NCBI GenBank assembly: GCA_024696355.1
Contig: JAILGV010000168.1
Span: 1-50,529, forward strand
DNA length: 50,529 nt
Direction: 5' to 3'
DNA from: Solobacterium sp.
GTDB lineage: Bacteria; Bacillota_I; Bacilli_A; Erysipelotrichales; Erysipelotrichaceae
Both the position numbers and the translations under genes were made by a program. This document shows, piece by piece, positions 33,297 through 41,998 of the stretch; position 1 is the first letter of the stretch; each line of letters starts with the position of its first letter. The notes under the pieces were generated by a model. That model saw only the letters and a list, made by a program, of their open reading frames with translations, searched no databases and was not told the origin of the DNA.

Positions 33297-34365
33297 AACC
33301 GTTAGAAGAGTCAGGCCGGGAAGGGTTCTGATCGTTCTGCTGATTCCGGTTCTGATAGTTCTCGGCGTATTTCTGAATTACCGCAGCAGTCTCAAGCCGG
33401 TATCCAGAGAGAGTGAAGAAATTAATTTTACTGTTAATTCCGGGACATCATTCAGGACGGTTGCCGGTGATCTTAAGGACGCCGGGCTGATCAAAAGCAG
33501 CAGCTGGACAATTCTGTTCGCAAGGATGAATGATCTTTCCGATGTAAAAGCCGGTGATTATGTTCTGAATAAAAACATGTCAGTGGAAGAAATCCTGAAG
33601 GTTCTGAATGACCCGAGGGCTGCGGTCGTGGATGTTGCGACAGTAACCATTATTGAAGGTGACTGGGCAAAGGACATTGCCGCAAAATGCGCCGCTGCCA
33701 CTACAGTTTCCGAAGAGGAACTTCTGACTCTGTGGAATAACAAGGAATATATCCGTTCCCTGATGGACAAATATCCATTCCTGACTGAAGAAATGTTCAA
33801 TGATGATATCCGTTTCTACATGGAAGGTTATCTGGCTCCGAACACATACCAGTTTTACAAGGAAACAACGGCGGAAAGCATTACGGAGAAGATTCTGGAC
33901 CAGTCACTGGTTGTCTACAATAAATTTGCGGACAGGATGAAGTCAAGTTCCTACAGCATTCATGAAATATACACACTTGCTTCAATCGTGCAGTATGAAG
34001 CCGGTGATCCGAAAAACATGAGCATGATCGCAGGGGTTCTGAACAACCGTCTGGATATCGATATGCCTCTGCAGTGCTCGGTAACCGTATGCTACTCACT
34101 TGACCAGGACAGGGCTGATTATGACTGGAAGGCATGCGAATTCAACAGCGGATATGACAGTCCGTACAATACATATCTTCATAAAGGACTTCCTCCCGGA
34201 CCGATCATGAATGCCGGAGAGGATGCAATTGAAGCAGTTCTGAATCCTTCTGCAAGCAATTATTACTTCTTTATGGCGAATGTAAACACCGGTGAAATCT
34301 ATTACGCCGAAACTCTCGACGAGCACAATAAGAATATCAGGGAACACGGAGTGAGCCTCAATTGA
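33277..34365 (+). CDS. mltG: Endolytic peptidoglycan transglycosylase MltG
   Basis: A membrane-bound lytic transglycosylase that cuts nascent glycan strands. The start MAKKKRKTVRRVRPG at 33277 (GAGG six bases upstream) gives a basic cytoplasmic tail, one helix at about residues 16-38 and then a LysM-like subdomain plus the YceG catalytic fold. The catalytic Glu241 is in QYEAGDPKNMSMIAGVLNNRL. At 362 residues it is normal. The Nudix gene begins inside its stop codon (TTGA). Confidence 0.94.
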   Translation: MAKKKRKTVRRVRPGRVLIVLLIPVLIVLGVFLNYRSSLKPVSRESEEINFTVNSGTSFRTVAGDLKDAGLIKSSSWTILFARMNDLSDVKAGDYVLNKNMSVEEILKVLNDPRAAVVDVATVTIIEGDWAKDIAAKCAAATTVSEEELLTLWNNKEYIRSLMDKYPFLTEEMFNDDIRFYMEGYLAPNTYQFYKETTAESITEKILDQSLVVYNKFADRMKSSSYSIHEIYTLASIVQYEAGDPKNMSMIAGVLNNRLDIDMPLQCSVTVCYSLDQDRADYDWKACEFNSGYDSPYNTYLHKGLPPGPIMNAGEDAIEAVLNPSASNYYFFMANVNTGEIYYAETLDEHNKNIREHGVSLN

Positions 34366-34847
34366 GAATTACAACGCAAATATATCTGATTGATCACGGC
34401 AAATGGCTGATGATGTACCGGAACCGGAAGAAAAACGATGTCAATGAAGGCAAATGGATCGGGATCGGCGGCAAGCTCGAACCCGGAGAGACGGAAGAGG
34501 AATGCGCAGTCAGGGAGACATTCGAGGAAACGGGACTGACGGCTGAATGCCTTGATTTCCGGGGTATCGTATATTTCATTTACGAAGATCACGAGCCCGA
34601 AAAGATTTATGTCTATACATGCAGCAGATTTCACGGTGAAATGCATGAGAGCAGCGAAGGAACACTGGCATGGATCGACCGGGAGGATATCACCGGACTG
34701 GATCTCTGGGAAGGGGACAAAGTGTTTCTTAAGATCATGATGGAAACAAGCGAAAAATTCGTTCTTGAACTTCATTATGATCCCGAAGGCAGGCTGAAGT
34801 CTGCTGTGCGGCTTGAATCTCAAAATGAATCAGCCAAAAATCAGTAG
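34362..34847 (+). CDS. Nudix hydrolase (MutT-like)
   Basis: A 161-residue pyrophosphohydrolase. The Nudix box runs from GGKLEPGETEEECAVRETF through EETGL, matching GX5EX7REUXEEXGU. Similarity in the first 50 residues (TQIYLIDHGKWLMMYRNRK) suggests 8-oxo-dGTP diphosphatase, but the substrate is not fixed. The start is a TTG at 34362 overlapping the mltG stop, with GGAGTGA 7 bases upstream; translational coupling is likely. A later ATG would remove the first strand of the fold. Confidence 0.85.
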   Translation: MRITTQIYLIDHGKWLMMYRNRKKNDVNEGKWIGIGGKLEPGETEEECAVRETFEETGLTAECLDFRGIVYFIYEDHEPEKIYVYTCSRFHGEMHESSEGTLAWIDREDITGLDLWEGDKVFLKIMMETSEKFVLELHYDPEGRLKSAVRLESQNESAKNQ

Positions 34848-34873
34848 AAACATGTCAAACACTGCGATATAAT
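34845..34873 (+). promoter_or_regulatory. Promoter of greA
   Basis: TAGAAA (34845-34850) and a perfect TATAAT (34868-34873) with a 17-base spacer. Confidence 0.6.
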
Positions 34874-34900
34874 AACGAATGCAAAAAAAGGAGTAAGCAA

Positions 34901-35368
34901 ATGGCAGATAACAAGATCTTTGTCACAGAAGAAGGCCTTAAGAAACTGCAGGATGAATATGATCATCTTGTCCACGTAGTACGTGAGGAAGTAAAAGCTG
35001 AACTGAAGGAAGCGCGTTCCCTCGGTGACCTTTCCGAAAACGCCGACTACGACGCCGCAAGAGACAAGCAGGCTCAGGTTGAATCCAGAATCGTTGAACT
35101 GGAACTGATGCTCAAGAATTATGAAATCATCAATACAAAGGGCGGTTCCAAAACAGTTCATATCGGTTCAACAGTTCAGATTCAGTTCCAGGATACGATG
35201 GAGGAAGCGACATATACGATTGTCGGTTCAACTGAAGCTGATCCTCTGAACGGAAAGCTTTCCAATGAAACACCGCTGGCGCTTGCCATTATGGATAAGA
35301 GAGCCGGGCAGACTGTTGAAGTCAACGTAAAGAATCCGTATTCTGTTGTGATTGTTTCCGTAAACTGA
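34901..35368 (+). CDS. greA: Transcription elongation factor GreA
   Basis: Stimulates RNA cleavage by backtracked RNA polymerase. The 155-residue length is usual. The N-terminal coiled coil (residues about 12-75) carries the tip acidic pair in DLSENADYDAARDKQ, and the C-terminal FKBP-like domain contains GKLSNETPLALAIMDKRAGQ. AAGGAG lies upstream. Its transcript runs into the comEA hairpin 22 bases later. Confidence 0.97.
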   Translation: MADNKIFVTEEGLKKLQDEYDHLVHVVREEVKAELKEARSLGDLSENADYDAARDKQAQVESRIVELELMLKNYEIINTKGGSKTVHIGSTVQIQFQDTMEEATYTIVGSTEADPLNGKLSNETPLALAIMDKRAGQTVEVNVKNPYSVVIVSVN

Positions 35369-35389
35369 GGAAATCATAAAAGAATGACT

Positions 35390-35438
35390 AAAAAATAAGC
35401 AGGAGGTTTCATTCAGATGAAACAGATGCTTATTTTTT
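35390..35438 (+). promoter_or_regulatory. Terminator-like hairpin enclosing the comEA ribosome binding site and start
   Basis: Two nested perfect helices: AAAAAATAAGC (35390-35400) with GCTTATTTTTT (35428-35438), and GTTTCAT (35406-35412) with ATGAAAC (35417-35423) around the loop TCAG. The SD core GGAGG (35402-35406) lies in the internal loop and the inner stem; the ATG is the first triplet of the inner 3' arm. A T-rich tract (TTTTTTG) is the outer 3' arm. The structure could end greA transcription and block comEA translation. Confidence 0.6.
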
Positions 35439-35893
35439 GTTTTCTGCTGATTGTTTCTTTCGGAACGGATATGCATCAGAAGAAAATCAGTGATCTGCAG
35501 AAAGATACGATCAGTGTAACTGTGGAAGGTGCCGTGGAAAACGCAGGCACGATTCAGCTGGAACATTACAGTACCGTGCAGGATGTCATAGACAGAGCAG
35601 GACTTAGTGAAAACGCAGATATCAGTTCTATCAATCCTTTATATCCTGTAAATGACAGGGATATTCTGATTATTCCCGAGAAAAAGACAGATGAAGAACT
35701 TCCGAGGATTTCGATCAATACCGGAGACATTGAAGCACTGACACTTCTGCCGGGAATCGGTGATGCAACAGCCGAAAGAATAATTCTGTACAGGGAATCA
35801 AACGGCAGCTTTCAGATACCAGAAGACCTGATGAATGTAAAAGGCATCGGTCCGGCCAAATTTGAAAAACTGAAAGATCTGATATGTCTTTAA
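35417..35893 (+). CDS. comEA: ComEA-like DNA-binding competence protein
   Basis: A 158-residue protein that binds incoming DNA at the membrane in transformation. An N-terminal hydrophobic segment (LIFCFLLIVSF) anchors it, followed by an SLBB beta domain (ISVTVEGAVENAGTIQLEHY) and a C-terminal helix-hairpin-helix pair (LTLLPGIGDATAERIILYRE; LMNVKGIGPAKFEKLK). The start lies inside a hairpin. It overlaps comEC by 10 bases, so the two form an operon. Its presence with a ComK-like regulator suggests competence. Confidence 0.9.
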   Translation: MKQMLIFCFLLIVSFGTDMHQKKISDLQKDTISVTVEGAVENAGTIQLEHYSTVQDVIDRAGLSENADISSINPLYPVNDRDILIIPEKKTDEELPRISINTGDIEALTLLPGIGDATAERIILYRESNGSFQIPEDLMNVKGIGPAKFEKLKDLICL

Positions 35894-37815
35894 AAGCAGC
35901 AGCGGAGCATTCGGTGCTTCTGTCGGCAGTTCTGTTCCTGTTTCTCGTCTGCAGAAGCAGAATGCCTCTGACGGCAATGCTGTGTCTGATCATATTCTGG
36001 AGATTAAGGACAAAAGACAGATCATGGATCATAGTGACTGCGGTTTTTATTATGCTTCTGATTCCGAGGTGGAATTCTCAGTATCCGGAAATCTCCGAAG
36101 GCAGGGTGGTATCTCTCAGCAGAAATTATGCGGAAATAAAAAACGGAAGAACTAAAGTGATCATGTATACGGATAAACTGCCTGTTCTTGACAGTTATGT
36201 CAGTTTTGATCCTGTTTTCTCTAAGATCAGCAGCGGCAGCGGATTTTACAGTTTTGATTTTCAGAAATACTGCAGTCAGAAGGGAATCCGGTATTCGTGC
36301 CGCAGCAATAACTGGATACAGGTCAGAGATTCGCACACAGTCAGAGGATACCTGCAGAAGAGAATCAGAAAAATCAATGATGCGGAAACGAGAAGCATAA
36401 CAGCACTTGTGCTGCTGGGAATCAGAAGTGATGAGACGGGATTCAGAAGTCTTCTGAATGACAGCGGTATTTCATGTGCTTCATTCCTGGCTCTGCTGAA
36501 TTATGTTCTGAAGTACTTCATGTTTGAAGACAAAAGAAAAAATACAGTCTTTGCGGCAGCTGTACTGCTGGGCATCATTTATCATTTTCCTTGTATACTT
36601 GTGCTGAGAATCATTTTCAGTATTCTTGACCGCACCGGCCTTGCGTCCCAACAGAAAACGGGTATGGGACTGAGCATAGCCATGATGATTTTTCCGCATG
36701 CTGCATTTTCCGCATCGTTCCTTATTCCTGCAGTCTTCAGATATGCAGGATGTTTTTCCGTACAGAAAAAGACCGCATCCTTGTACCTCGGAATGATTGT
36801 CCAGTCGGTTCTGTTTCATGCTGTCAATCCCGGTGAAATGTTATTGTGGCCTTTGATCTATCCGGGTATGGGATTCATGTGGCTGACAGCGCTTCTGCAG
36901 ACAGTTTCAGGATGGCACCGGGCGGCTCCGTTTCTGATTTTTGACAGAATTATGACCGTATTTTCGTATACGCGCATCACCGGAAGTATTCTCGGCTTCG
37001 GCCTGCCTTTTTATGTTCTTTTGTGCATCAGTGTGATTCAGTCGGAATATCATCTGCAGATCTGGACGGCATTTTTTCTGTTTTTCCAGATCTTCGGGCT
37101 TTTTCACCCTCTTGCAGAAATCACTTTCATTAATGTGGGGCAGGGAGACTGCATATTGATCAGGGAACCTTTGAATACAGAAAACTACCTGATTGATACA
37201 GGCAGGCCTTCTGCGCTTGATTCTGTTGAAACATACCTTGATGCCAGGGGAATCCGTAAAATCAATACATTGTTTATTACACATGCGGACAGTGACCACA
37301 GCGGGAATATGGAATATATTGCAGAAAAATACAAAGCGGAAACAGTCACGGAACATCAGAAAATTTATCAGAACGGGAGACAGATTTTTTACGATTTGAA
37401 TGAAATTGACGATGATGATGAAAACAGGAGTTCACTGGTACATTTCCTGACTCTGAACGGACTTGATATCCTTCTGACAGGTGACGCGGATGAACAGACC
37501 GAAAGACAGATTATAAGAAAATACAATAATGTAGACTGTGATATTCTCAAATTATCGCATCACGGAAGCCGGACCGGAACATCGGAAGTATTTCTGGATG
37601 CAGTCAGGCCGGAGCTGGCGGTTGTGTCAGCCGGAAGTTATTCACTTTATCATCATCCGCATCCGGAAGTTACCGGCAGGCTTGAAACACGGCATATTCC
37701 TTATCTGACAACGCGTACGGAAGGGGACATATCGGTTATCTGCTTTCCGTTCTTTAATCTGGTGCTGACATCAAACGGAACATTTTCATTCATCAGACAT
37801 TCTGTCATCAGCTGA
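35884..37815 (+). CDS. comEC: ComEC/Rec2 DNA uptake channel
   Basis: A membrane channel that passes single-stranded DNA. The 643 residues comprise an N-terminal OB-like soluble part, a Competence domain with about eight to ten helices in the middle (residues about 170-410), and a C-terminal metallo-beta-lactamase domain with metal motif HADSDH at 467-472 and HHGSRTGTSE. It is shorter than the 776-residue Bacillus ComEC. The MBL domain is thought to degrade the non-transported strand. It starts 10 bases inside comEA. No terminator was seen after it. Confidence 0.93.
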   Translation: MSLKAAAEHSVLLSAVLFLFLVCRSRMPLTAMLCLIIFWRLRTKDRSWIIVTAVFIMLLIPRWNSQYPEISEGRVVSLSRNYAEIKNGRTKVIMYTDKLPVLDSYVSFDPVFSKISSGSGFYSFDFQKYCSQKGIRYSCRSNNWIQVRDSHTVRGYLQKRIRKINDAETRSITALVLLGIRSDETGFRSLLNDSGISCASFLALLNYVLKYFMFEDKRKNTVFAAAVLLGIIYHFPCILVLRIIFSILDRTGLASQQKTGMGLSIAMMIFPHAAFSASFLIPAVFRYAGCFSVQKKTASLYLGMIVQSVLFHAVNPGEMLLWPLIYPGMGFMWLTALLQTVSGWHRAAPFLIFDRIMTVFSYTRITGSILGFGLPFYVLLCISVIQSEYHLQIWTAFFLFFQIFGLFHPLAEITFINVGQGDCILIREPLNTENYLIDTGRPSALDSVETYLDARGIRKINTLFITHADSDHSGNMEYIAEKYKAETVTEHQKIYQNGRQIFYDLNEIDDDDENRSSLVHFLTLNGLDILLTGDADEQTERQIIRKYNNVDCDILKLSHHGSRTGTSEVFLDAVRPELAVVSAGSYSLYHHPHPEVTGRLETRHIPYLTTRTEGDISVICFPFFNLVLTSNGTFSFIRHSVIS

Positions 37816-37879
37816 CAGGTGTTTAAACCGAAGATATGTTCTGCTGTTTCTGCTGCAGCGCACAGTGCCAGTGAAAAAC

Positions 37880-37888
37880 TGATATAAT
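37880..37888 (+). promoter_or_regulatory. Extended -10 promoter immediately before holA
   Basis: TGATATAAT. The box ends 6 bases before the holA ATG, so the transcript would start at or next to the A of ATG (leaderless). No SD is present. Confidence 0.55.
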
Positions 37889-37894
37889 ACATTC

Positions 37895-38881
37895 ATGATT
37901 TATCTTCTTGAAGGAAAAGAAACATACCAGCTGCTGGAAAGCAGACGCAGTCTGATAAAGAAAAGCAATGCACTGCCGGAAAATATCCTGGTACTGGATG
38001 CGTCCGGCAGAAGTCAGTTTTCTCTTGAAGCTGCACTGAATATGTGCAGCACGGTTTCTCTGTTTTCGGACAGGCGGGTTGTTGTTCTCGATGATCCGTA
38101 TTTTCTGAAAGCGGCAAAGGAAGGCACCGGAAAGAAAAAGCAGAAAAAAATCGTTGATAATGCCGCACTGCTCGAGAATTACTGCAGGGATCCGAATCCG
38201 GATACTGACCTGATCCTTTTCTGCGACGGATTTCCCGCTGACAAAAGAACCAGGGAATTCAAGGTTCTGCAGAAGTATGATAATGCCGTCACAATCCTTT
38301 CTTTCAGCACTCCGAGCATGTGGCAGCTGGAACAGAAGATTGATGAACTTCTTAATGATAATAAAATAAGACTGACAAAAGATGCCCGTGAGGAAATGAA
38401 AAAACGTATCGGAGGAAGCGCAACGGAACTTTACAAAACGATTGATAAATTTGTTCTGTACGGAAAGAAGAACCTCGACCGAAACGATATCGAGCATCTC
38501 GTTTCATATAATCAGGATGTAAATACGTGGAGTCTGGGCGATGCATTTGTTGCCGGAGATGCGGACGGGACATTCCGCGCACTGCATGAAATGCTTGATC
38601 ATTCAAATGTAGCCGTTCAGCAGATACTGCCGCAGCTTGCCTATCGTATCAGGACATTATATGAAGTCGTTATATGCTATGAATGCGGAATGACAATGGA
38701 ACAGATCAAAAATAAGACAGGCAGGAGTTACCCTGACAAGGATATGATAGCGGCACACGGAAAAAGCAGCAGGTATTTCCTGAAACTCATGGCACAGATG
38801 GCTGATCTTGACCAGGCTGTCAAAACAGGAAGAATTGAACCTAGAAACGGTCTTGAAATGTTTCTTCTGAGGAACCTGTGA
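37895..38881 (+). CDS. holA: DNA polymerase III delta subunit
   Basis: The clamp-loader wrench subunit that opens the beta clamp, 328 residues. The N-terminal MIYLLEGKETYQLLES and the VVVLDDPYFLK and ILSFSTPSMWQLEQKID segments are HolA-type; the C-terminal helical collar holds the conserved AVQQILPQLAYRIRTLYEV. The start has no SD and lies 6 bases after a TATAAT. It ends overlapping the glycosylase gene (TGATG), so they are coupled. Confidence 0.92.
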   Translation: MIYLLEGKETYQLLESRRSLIKKSNALPENILVLDASGRSQFSLEAALNMCSTVSLFSDRRVVVLDDPYFLKAAKEGTGKKKQKKIVDNAALLENYCRDPNPDTDLILFCDGFPADKRTREFKVLQKYDNAVTILSFSTPSMWQLEQKIDELLNDNKIRLTKDAREEMKKRIGGSATELYKTIDKFVLYGKKNLDRNDIEHLVSYNQDVNTWSLGDAFVAGDADGTFRALHEMLDHSNVAVQQILPQLAYRIRTLYEVVICYECGMTMEQIKNKTGRSYPDKDMIAAHGKSSRYFLKLMAQMADLDQAVKTGRIEPRNGLEMFLLRNL

Positions 38882-39360
38882 TGGAGATACTTGAGCATCC
38901 TTTCGGGCCGATTGTCAGAAATGATTCCAGAGTGCTGATTCTGGGCTCGTTTCCGTCTGTTGTAAGCCGTGAAAAGAGTTTCTATTATGCGAATGCTTCA
39001 AATCGTTTCTGGCCTGTCATGAGCATGATTTTTGAAGAGGATATCACTGACCGGAAAGAATTCTGTTACCGTCATCATATTGCCTTATGGGATGTGATCA
39101 GATCCTGTACGATCAAAGGCAGCTATGACAGCAGCATTTCAAATGTCACGGTCAACGATATCAGCGGGCTGGCGGAAAACACACAGATCAGGGTGATATT
39201 TACTACCGGCAATACAGCCTCCGCTCTGTTTGACAGATATGTCCGGACGGACATCCCTCATATTTCACTGCCTTCCACAAGCAGTGCAAATGCCCGCATG
39301 AAACTGCCGGATCTGGCAGAGAAATACAGAATTGTGAAAGAATATGCAGAAAAAGATTGA
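38881..39360 (+). CDS. DNA glycosylase, uracil-DNA glycosylase superfamily (hypoxanthine type)
   Basis: A 159-residue protein close to DNA-deoxyinosine glycosylase (TIGR04274). The first motif is LILGSFPSVVSREKSFYYANASNRFWP; the last is ISLPSTSSANARM, where the UDG superfamily has its leucine loop (PSxSxAN). It removes deaminated bases. The ATG at 38881 overlaps the holA stop; GTG at 38878 is also in frame. It pairs in function with RdgB earlier in the window, which clears the same base from the nucleotide pool. It overlaps the U32 gene by 17 bases. Confidence 0.82.
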   Translation: MEILEHPFGPIVRNDSRVLILGSFPSVVSREKSFYYANASNRFWPVMSMIFEEDITDRKEFCYRHHIALWDVIRSCTIKGSYDSSISNVTVNDISGLAENTQIRVIFTTGNTASALFDRYVRTDIPHISLPSTSSANARMKLPDLAEKYRIVKEYAEKD

Positions 39361-41533
39361 ACTGCTGGCACCTGCCGGCAACATGGAATCACTAAGGGCT
39401 GCCGTAGCGGCCGGATGTGACGCAGTATATCTGGGCGGCACATTGTTTTCGGCACGTGCATTTGCCGGAAATTTTACGCACGAGGAAATGACTGAGGCAG
39501 TAAGATTCTGCCACGAAAGAGATGTCAGCGTTTATGTGACGATTAATACACTTCTTTTTGAGACAGAAATCGACAATGCGATGAAGGAAGTGGACTTCCT
39601 TTACAAAAATGATGTCGATGCCCTGCTGGTTCAGGATCTCGGTCTGTTCCACAGGATCAGGAAGGAATACCCGGATTTTGATCTCCACTGCAGTACGCAG
39701 ATGCATGTTCATAATCCTGCCGGGTGTGAGTTTATGAAACTGCAGGGGGCGAAACGGGCGGTAATAGCCAGGGAAACCTCGATTGAAACAGTCCGTGAAT
39801 GCGTAAAAACCGGCATGGATATCGAGGTATTTGCCTATGGTGCGCTGTGCATCTCATATTCCGGACAGTGTCTGATGAGTGAATCAGTAAAAAACAGATC
39901 AGGCAACCGGGGAATGTGTGCCCAGCTGTGCCGTCTGAGATATTATCCGCACGGAAAAGACGGAAAGTATACAGCAGACAGCGGAGAATATCTTCTTTCT
40001 CCCAGGGATCTTAATATTATCGGAAGGATTCCCGAACTGATTGAGGCGGGTGTGGCTTCACTGAAGATTGAAGGCAGGATGAAGCGTCCGGAGTATGTTT
40101 ATCTGGTGGTAAAAACGTTCCGGGAAGCCATTGATGCGTATTATGAAGGCAGAAAATGGCATCTGTCCCCGGAAAGGGAAAGGGAACTGAAGCTGATGTT
40201 CAACAGAGGCTTTACAGAAGGCCATCTTTTCCGCGATCCGCTGGAAAAGCGCATGAGTCATTACCGGCCGAATCATCAGGGCGTGAGAATCGGAACTGTT
40301 GAAAGATATGATAAAAAGACAGGCAGGGTCCTTGTTGAACTGAGTGCCCCGCTTTATCAGCACGACGGACTGAGAATACTGAATGAACCCGAAGACTGCG
40401 GTCTGAGCGCCGAACGGATCTGGCTGAACGGACTGCTGGCAAACAGTGCCGGAAAAGGTGATCATGTATGGCTGGAATGCAGGAGCAGGCCGTATCCGAA
40501 AAAGGGCCAGCCGCTTCAGAAAACAACGGACGCAAAGCTTCTGGAGGAGATCGGCCGGAATATGCGGACACCGTGCCGCCTGAGCAGGGTGACGCTCAGT
40601 TACCGTGCTTCGGAAGGAAAACCGTTCAGAATCGAAGCCAGTGATGAATATGGCCACAGAGCTTCTGCGGAAAGTGAATTTCTGTGTCAGAAAGCACAGA
40701 AAGCTCCTGTCAGTCCAGAGAAAATTGAAACAAACCTGGCTAAAAGCGGTGATTACCCGTATGAAATCAGTTTTGTGGACAGCTGTGCAGATAATGTATT
40801 CCTGCCGGTCAGCGTGCTGAACGAAACAAGGAGAAGAGTGCTTGAAAAGCTGAACGAACAGCGCAGGATAAAGCACATGCGCTCCGGAAGACAGGCATAT
40901 ATGCATCATGTTGATAAACAGGAAAAGCCTGAATACCGGCTGATCATACGGACAGACAGACCGTCAGAATCTTCCGCAGACGGTATTCTTGAGGCTGCCG
41001 GTGATATGCAAATGCATGTTATATCGGAAAAGGAATGTGCTAAGATAGTTGTCAAGGATAAGATCATCAGCAATCCTGGTGATCTTGGCATGGAACTTGT
41101 TCATACGATCGCCGGTATGAATCTGAACTGTGCCAATTCCTATGCACTTGCATTTCTGTTAAGCATCCCGGGTATAGACAGCGTCATACTGTCATCGGAA
41201 GCTGATAACGTTCAGATCAGATTTATGCTGGAAAGGTTTGAAGAACGGTACGGATTTAAGCCTTATGTATTCAAACCTGTATACGGCAGAAGGACGCTGA
41301 TGTATATCAAGGATGGCTTCATGAAAGAAAAGTGTGCGGAAATGGAGGATCTTCAGGGGAGGATTTATCCATTAAGATATACAGACGGAATCACTGAAGT
41401 TCTTGAACCGGAACCTTACGTCAGTGACAATCCGTACTGCTGGGGGAGTTATCTGATTCTGACTGATGAAGACAGCCGGAAAATACAGGCGGTTAAGGAG
41501 GAAGCTTATGAAGAAGTTCATGAAAGAGTTTAA
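39344..41533 (+). CDS. Peptidase U32 family protein (long form)
   Basis: A 729-residue protein. It opens with IELLAPAGNMESLRAAVAAG, and the core has YGALCISYSGQCLMS and RSGNRGMCAQLCRLRY, the cysteine-rich U32 motif that binds an iron-sulfur cluster in characterised RlhA/TrhP members. A DUF3656-like region and a second U32-like part fill the C-terminus. Relatives act in RNA hydroxylation rather than proteolysis; the exact target is not shown. It overlaps the glycosylase by 17 bases and mscL by 26. Confidence 0.9.
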   Translation: MQKKIELLAPAGNMESLRAAVAAGCDAVYLGGTLFSARAFAGNFTHEEMTEAVRFCHERDVSVYVTINTLLFETEIDNAMKEVDFLYKNDVDALLVQDLGLFHRIRKEYPDFDLHCSTQMHVHNPAGCEFMKLQGAKRAVIARETSIETVRECVKTGMDIEVFAYGALCISYSGQCLMSESVKNRSGNRGMCAQLCRLRYYPHGKDGKYTADSGEYLLSPRDLNIIGRIPELIEAGVASLKIEGRMKRPEYVYLVVKTFREAIDAYYEGRKWHLSPERERELKLMFNRGFTEGHLFRDPLEKRMSHYRPNHQGVRIGTVERYDKKTGRVLVELSAPLYQHDGLRILNEPEDCGLSAERIWLNGLLANSAGKGDHVWLECRSRPYPKKGQPLQKTTDAKLLEEIGRNMRTPCRLSRVTLSYRASEGKPFRIEASDEYGHRASAESEFLCQKAQKAPVSPEKIETNLAKSGDYPYEISFVDSCADNVFLPVSVLNETRRRVLEKLNEQRRIKHMRSGRQAYMHHVDKQEKPEYRLIIRTDRPSESSADGILEAAGDMQMHVISEKECAKIVVKDKIISNPGDLGMELVHTIAGMNLNCANSYALAFLLSIPGIDSVILSSEADNVQIRFMLERFEERYGFKPYVFKPVYGRRTLMYIKDGFMKEKCAEMEDLQGRIYPLRYTDGITEVLEPEPYVSDNPYCWGSYLILTDEDSRKIQAVKEEAYEEVHERV

Positions 41534-41906
41534 GGCATTTGCACTTAAGGGTAACGTCATTGATATGGCAATCGGTGTTCTGATCGCCGGTGCGTTCTCA
41601 AACATTGTGGCTGCACTGACGGAAAACATCATCAATCCGATTATCGGTCTTCTGTTCAATGTAGACTTCAGCAAAGTGGCAATCAGACTGACGGATGAAG
41701 TGTCTCTGGGAATCGGTGCATTTATCTCAGCCATTATCAACTTCATTCTTCTTGCTCTTGTGCTCTTCACAATTATCAAAGCCGTAAACAAAGCAGCTGA
41801 GCTTGCAAAGAAGAAGGAAGAGGAAAAACCTGCTCCGGCACCTGCCAAGAGTGATGAACTCAAGGCACTGGAAGAAATCGTTGCTCTTCTGAAAGACAAG
41901 AAGTAA
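41508..41906 (+). CDS. mscL: Large-conductance mechanosensitive channel
   Basis: Opens under hypo-osmotic membrane tension. The start MKKFMKEFKAFALKGN at 41508 follows AAGGAGG; an in-frame ATG at 41466 lies inside the U32 gene. The 132 residues contain TM1 (VIDMAIGVLIAGAFSNIVAAL), a periplasmic loop, TM2 (FISAIINFILLALVLFTII) and the charged C-terminal helix (DELKALEEIVALLKDKK). Confidence 0.95.
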   Translation: MKKFMKEFKAFALKGNVIDMAIGVLIAGAFSNIVAALTENIINPIIGLLFNVDFSKVAIRLTDEVSLGIGAFISAIINFILLALVLFTIIKAVNKAAELAKKKEEEKPAPAPAKSDELKALEEIVALLKDKK

Positions 41907-41914
41907 TCCTGAAC

Positions 41915-41944
41915 AAAGGTCATCCTGCGATGACCTTTTGCTTT
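41915..41944 (+). terminator. Terminator after mscL
   Basis: AAAGGTCATC and GATGACCTTT pair around CTGC, then TGCTTT. It ends the holA-to-mscL transcript. Confidence 0.85.
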
Positions 41945-41945
41945 G

Positions 41946-41974
41946 TTTAATTTGGCCATGTATTTTGATATAAT
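41946..41974 (+). promoter_or_regulatory. Promoter of the smc operon
   Basis: An extended -10 TGATATAAT (41966-41974) with a weak -35 TTTAAT (41946-41951), spacer 17. Confidence 0.6.
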
Positions 41975-41998
41975 AGTTTGGGTTTTAAGGAGTAAATA

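Noticed and set aside
36481-36819. Minus-strand frame within comEC
   Set aside because: Shadow of the membrane region of comEC; no initiation signal.
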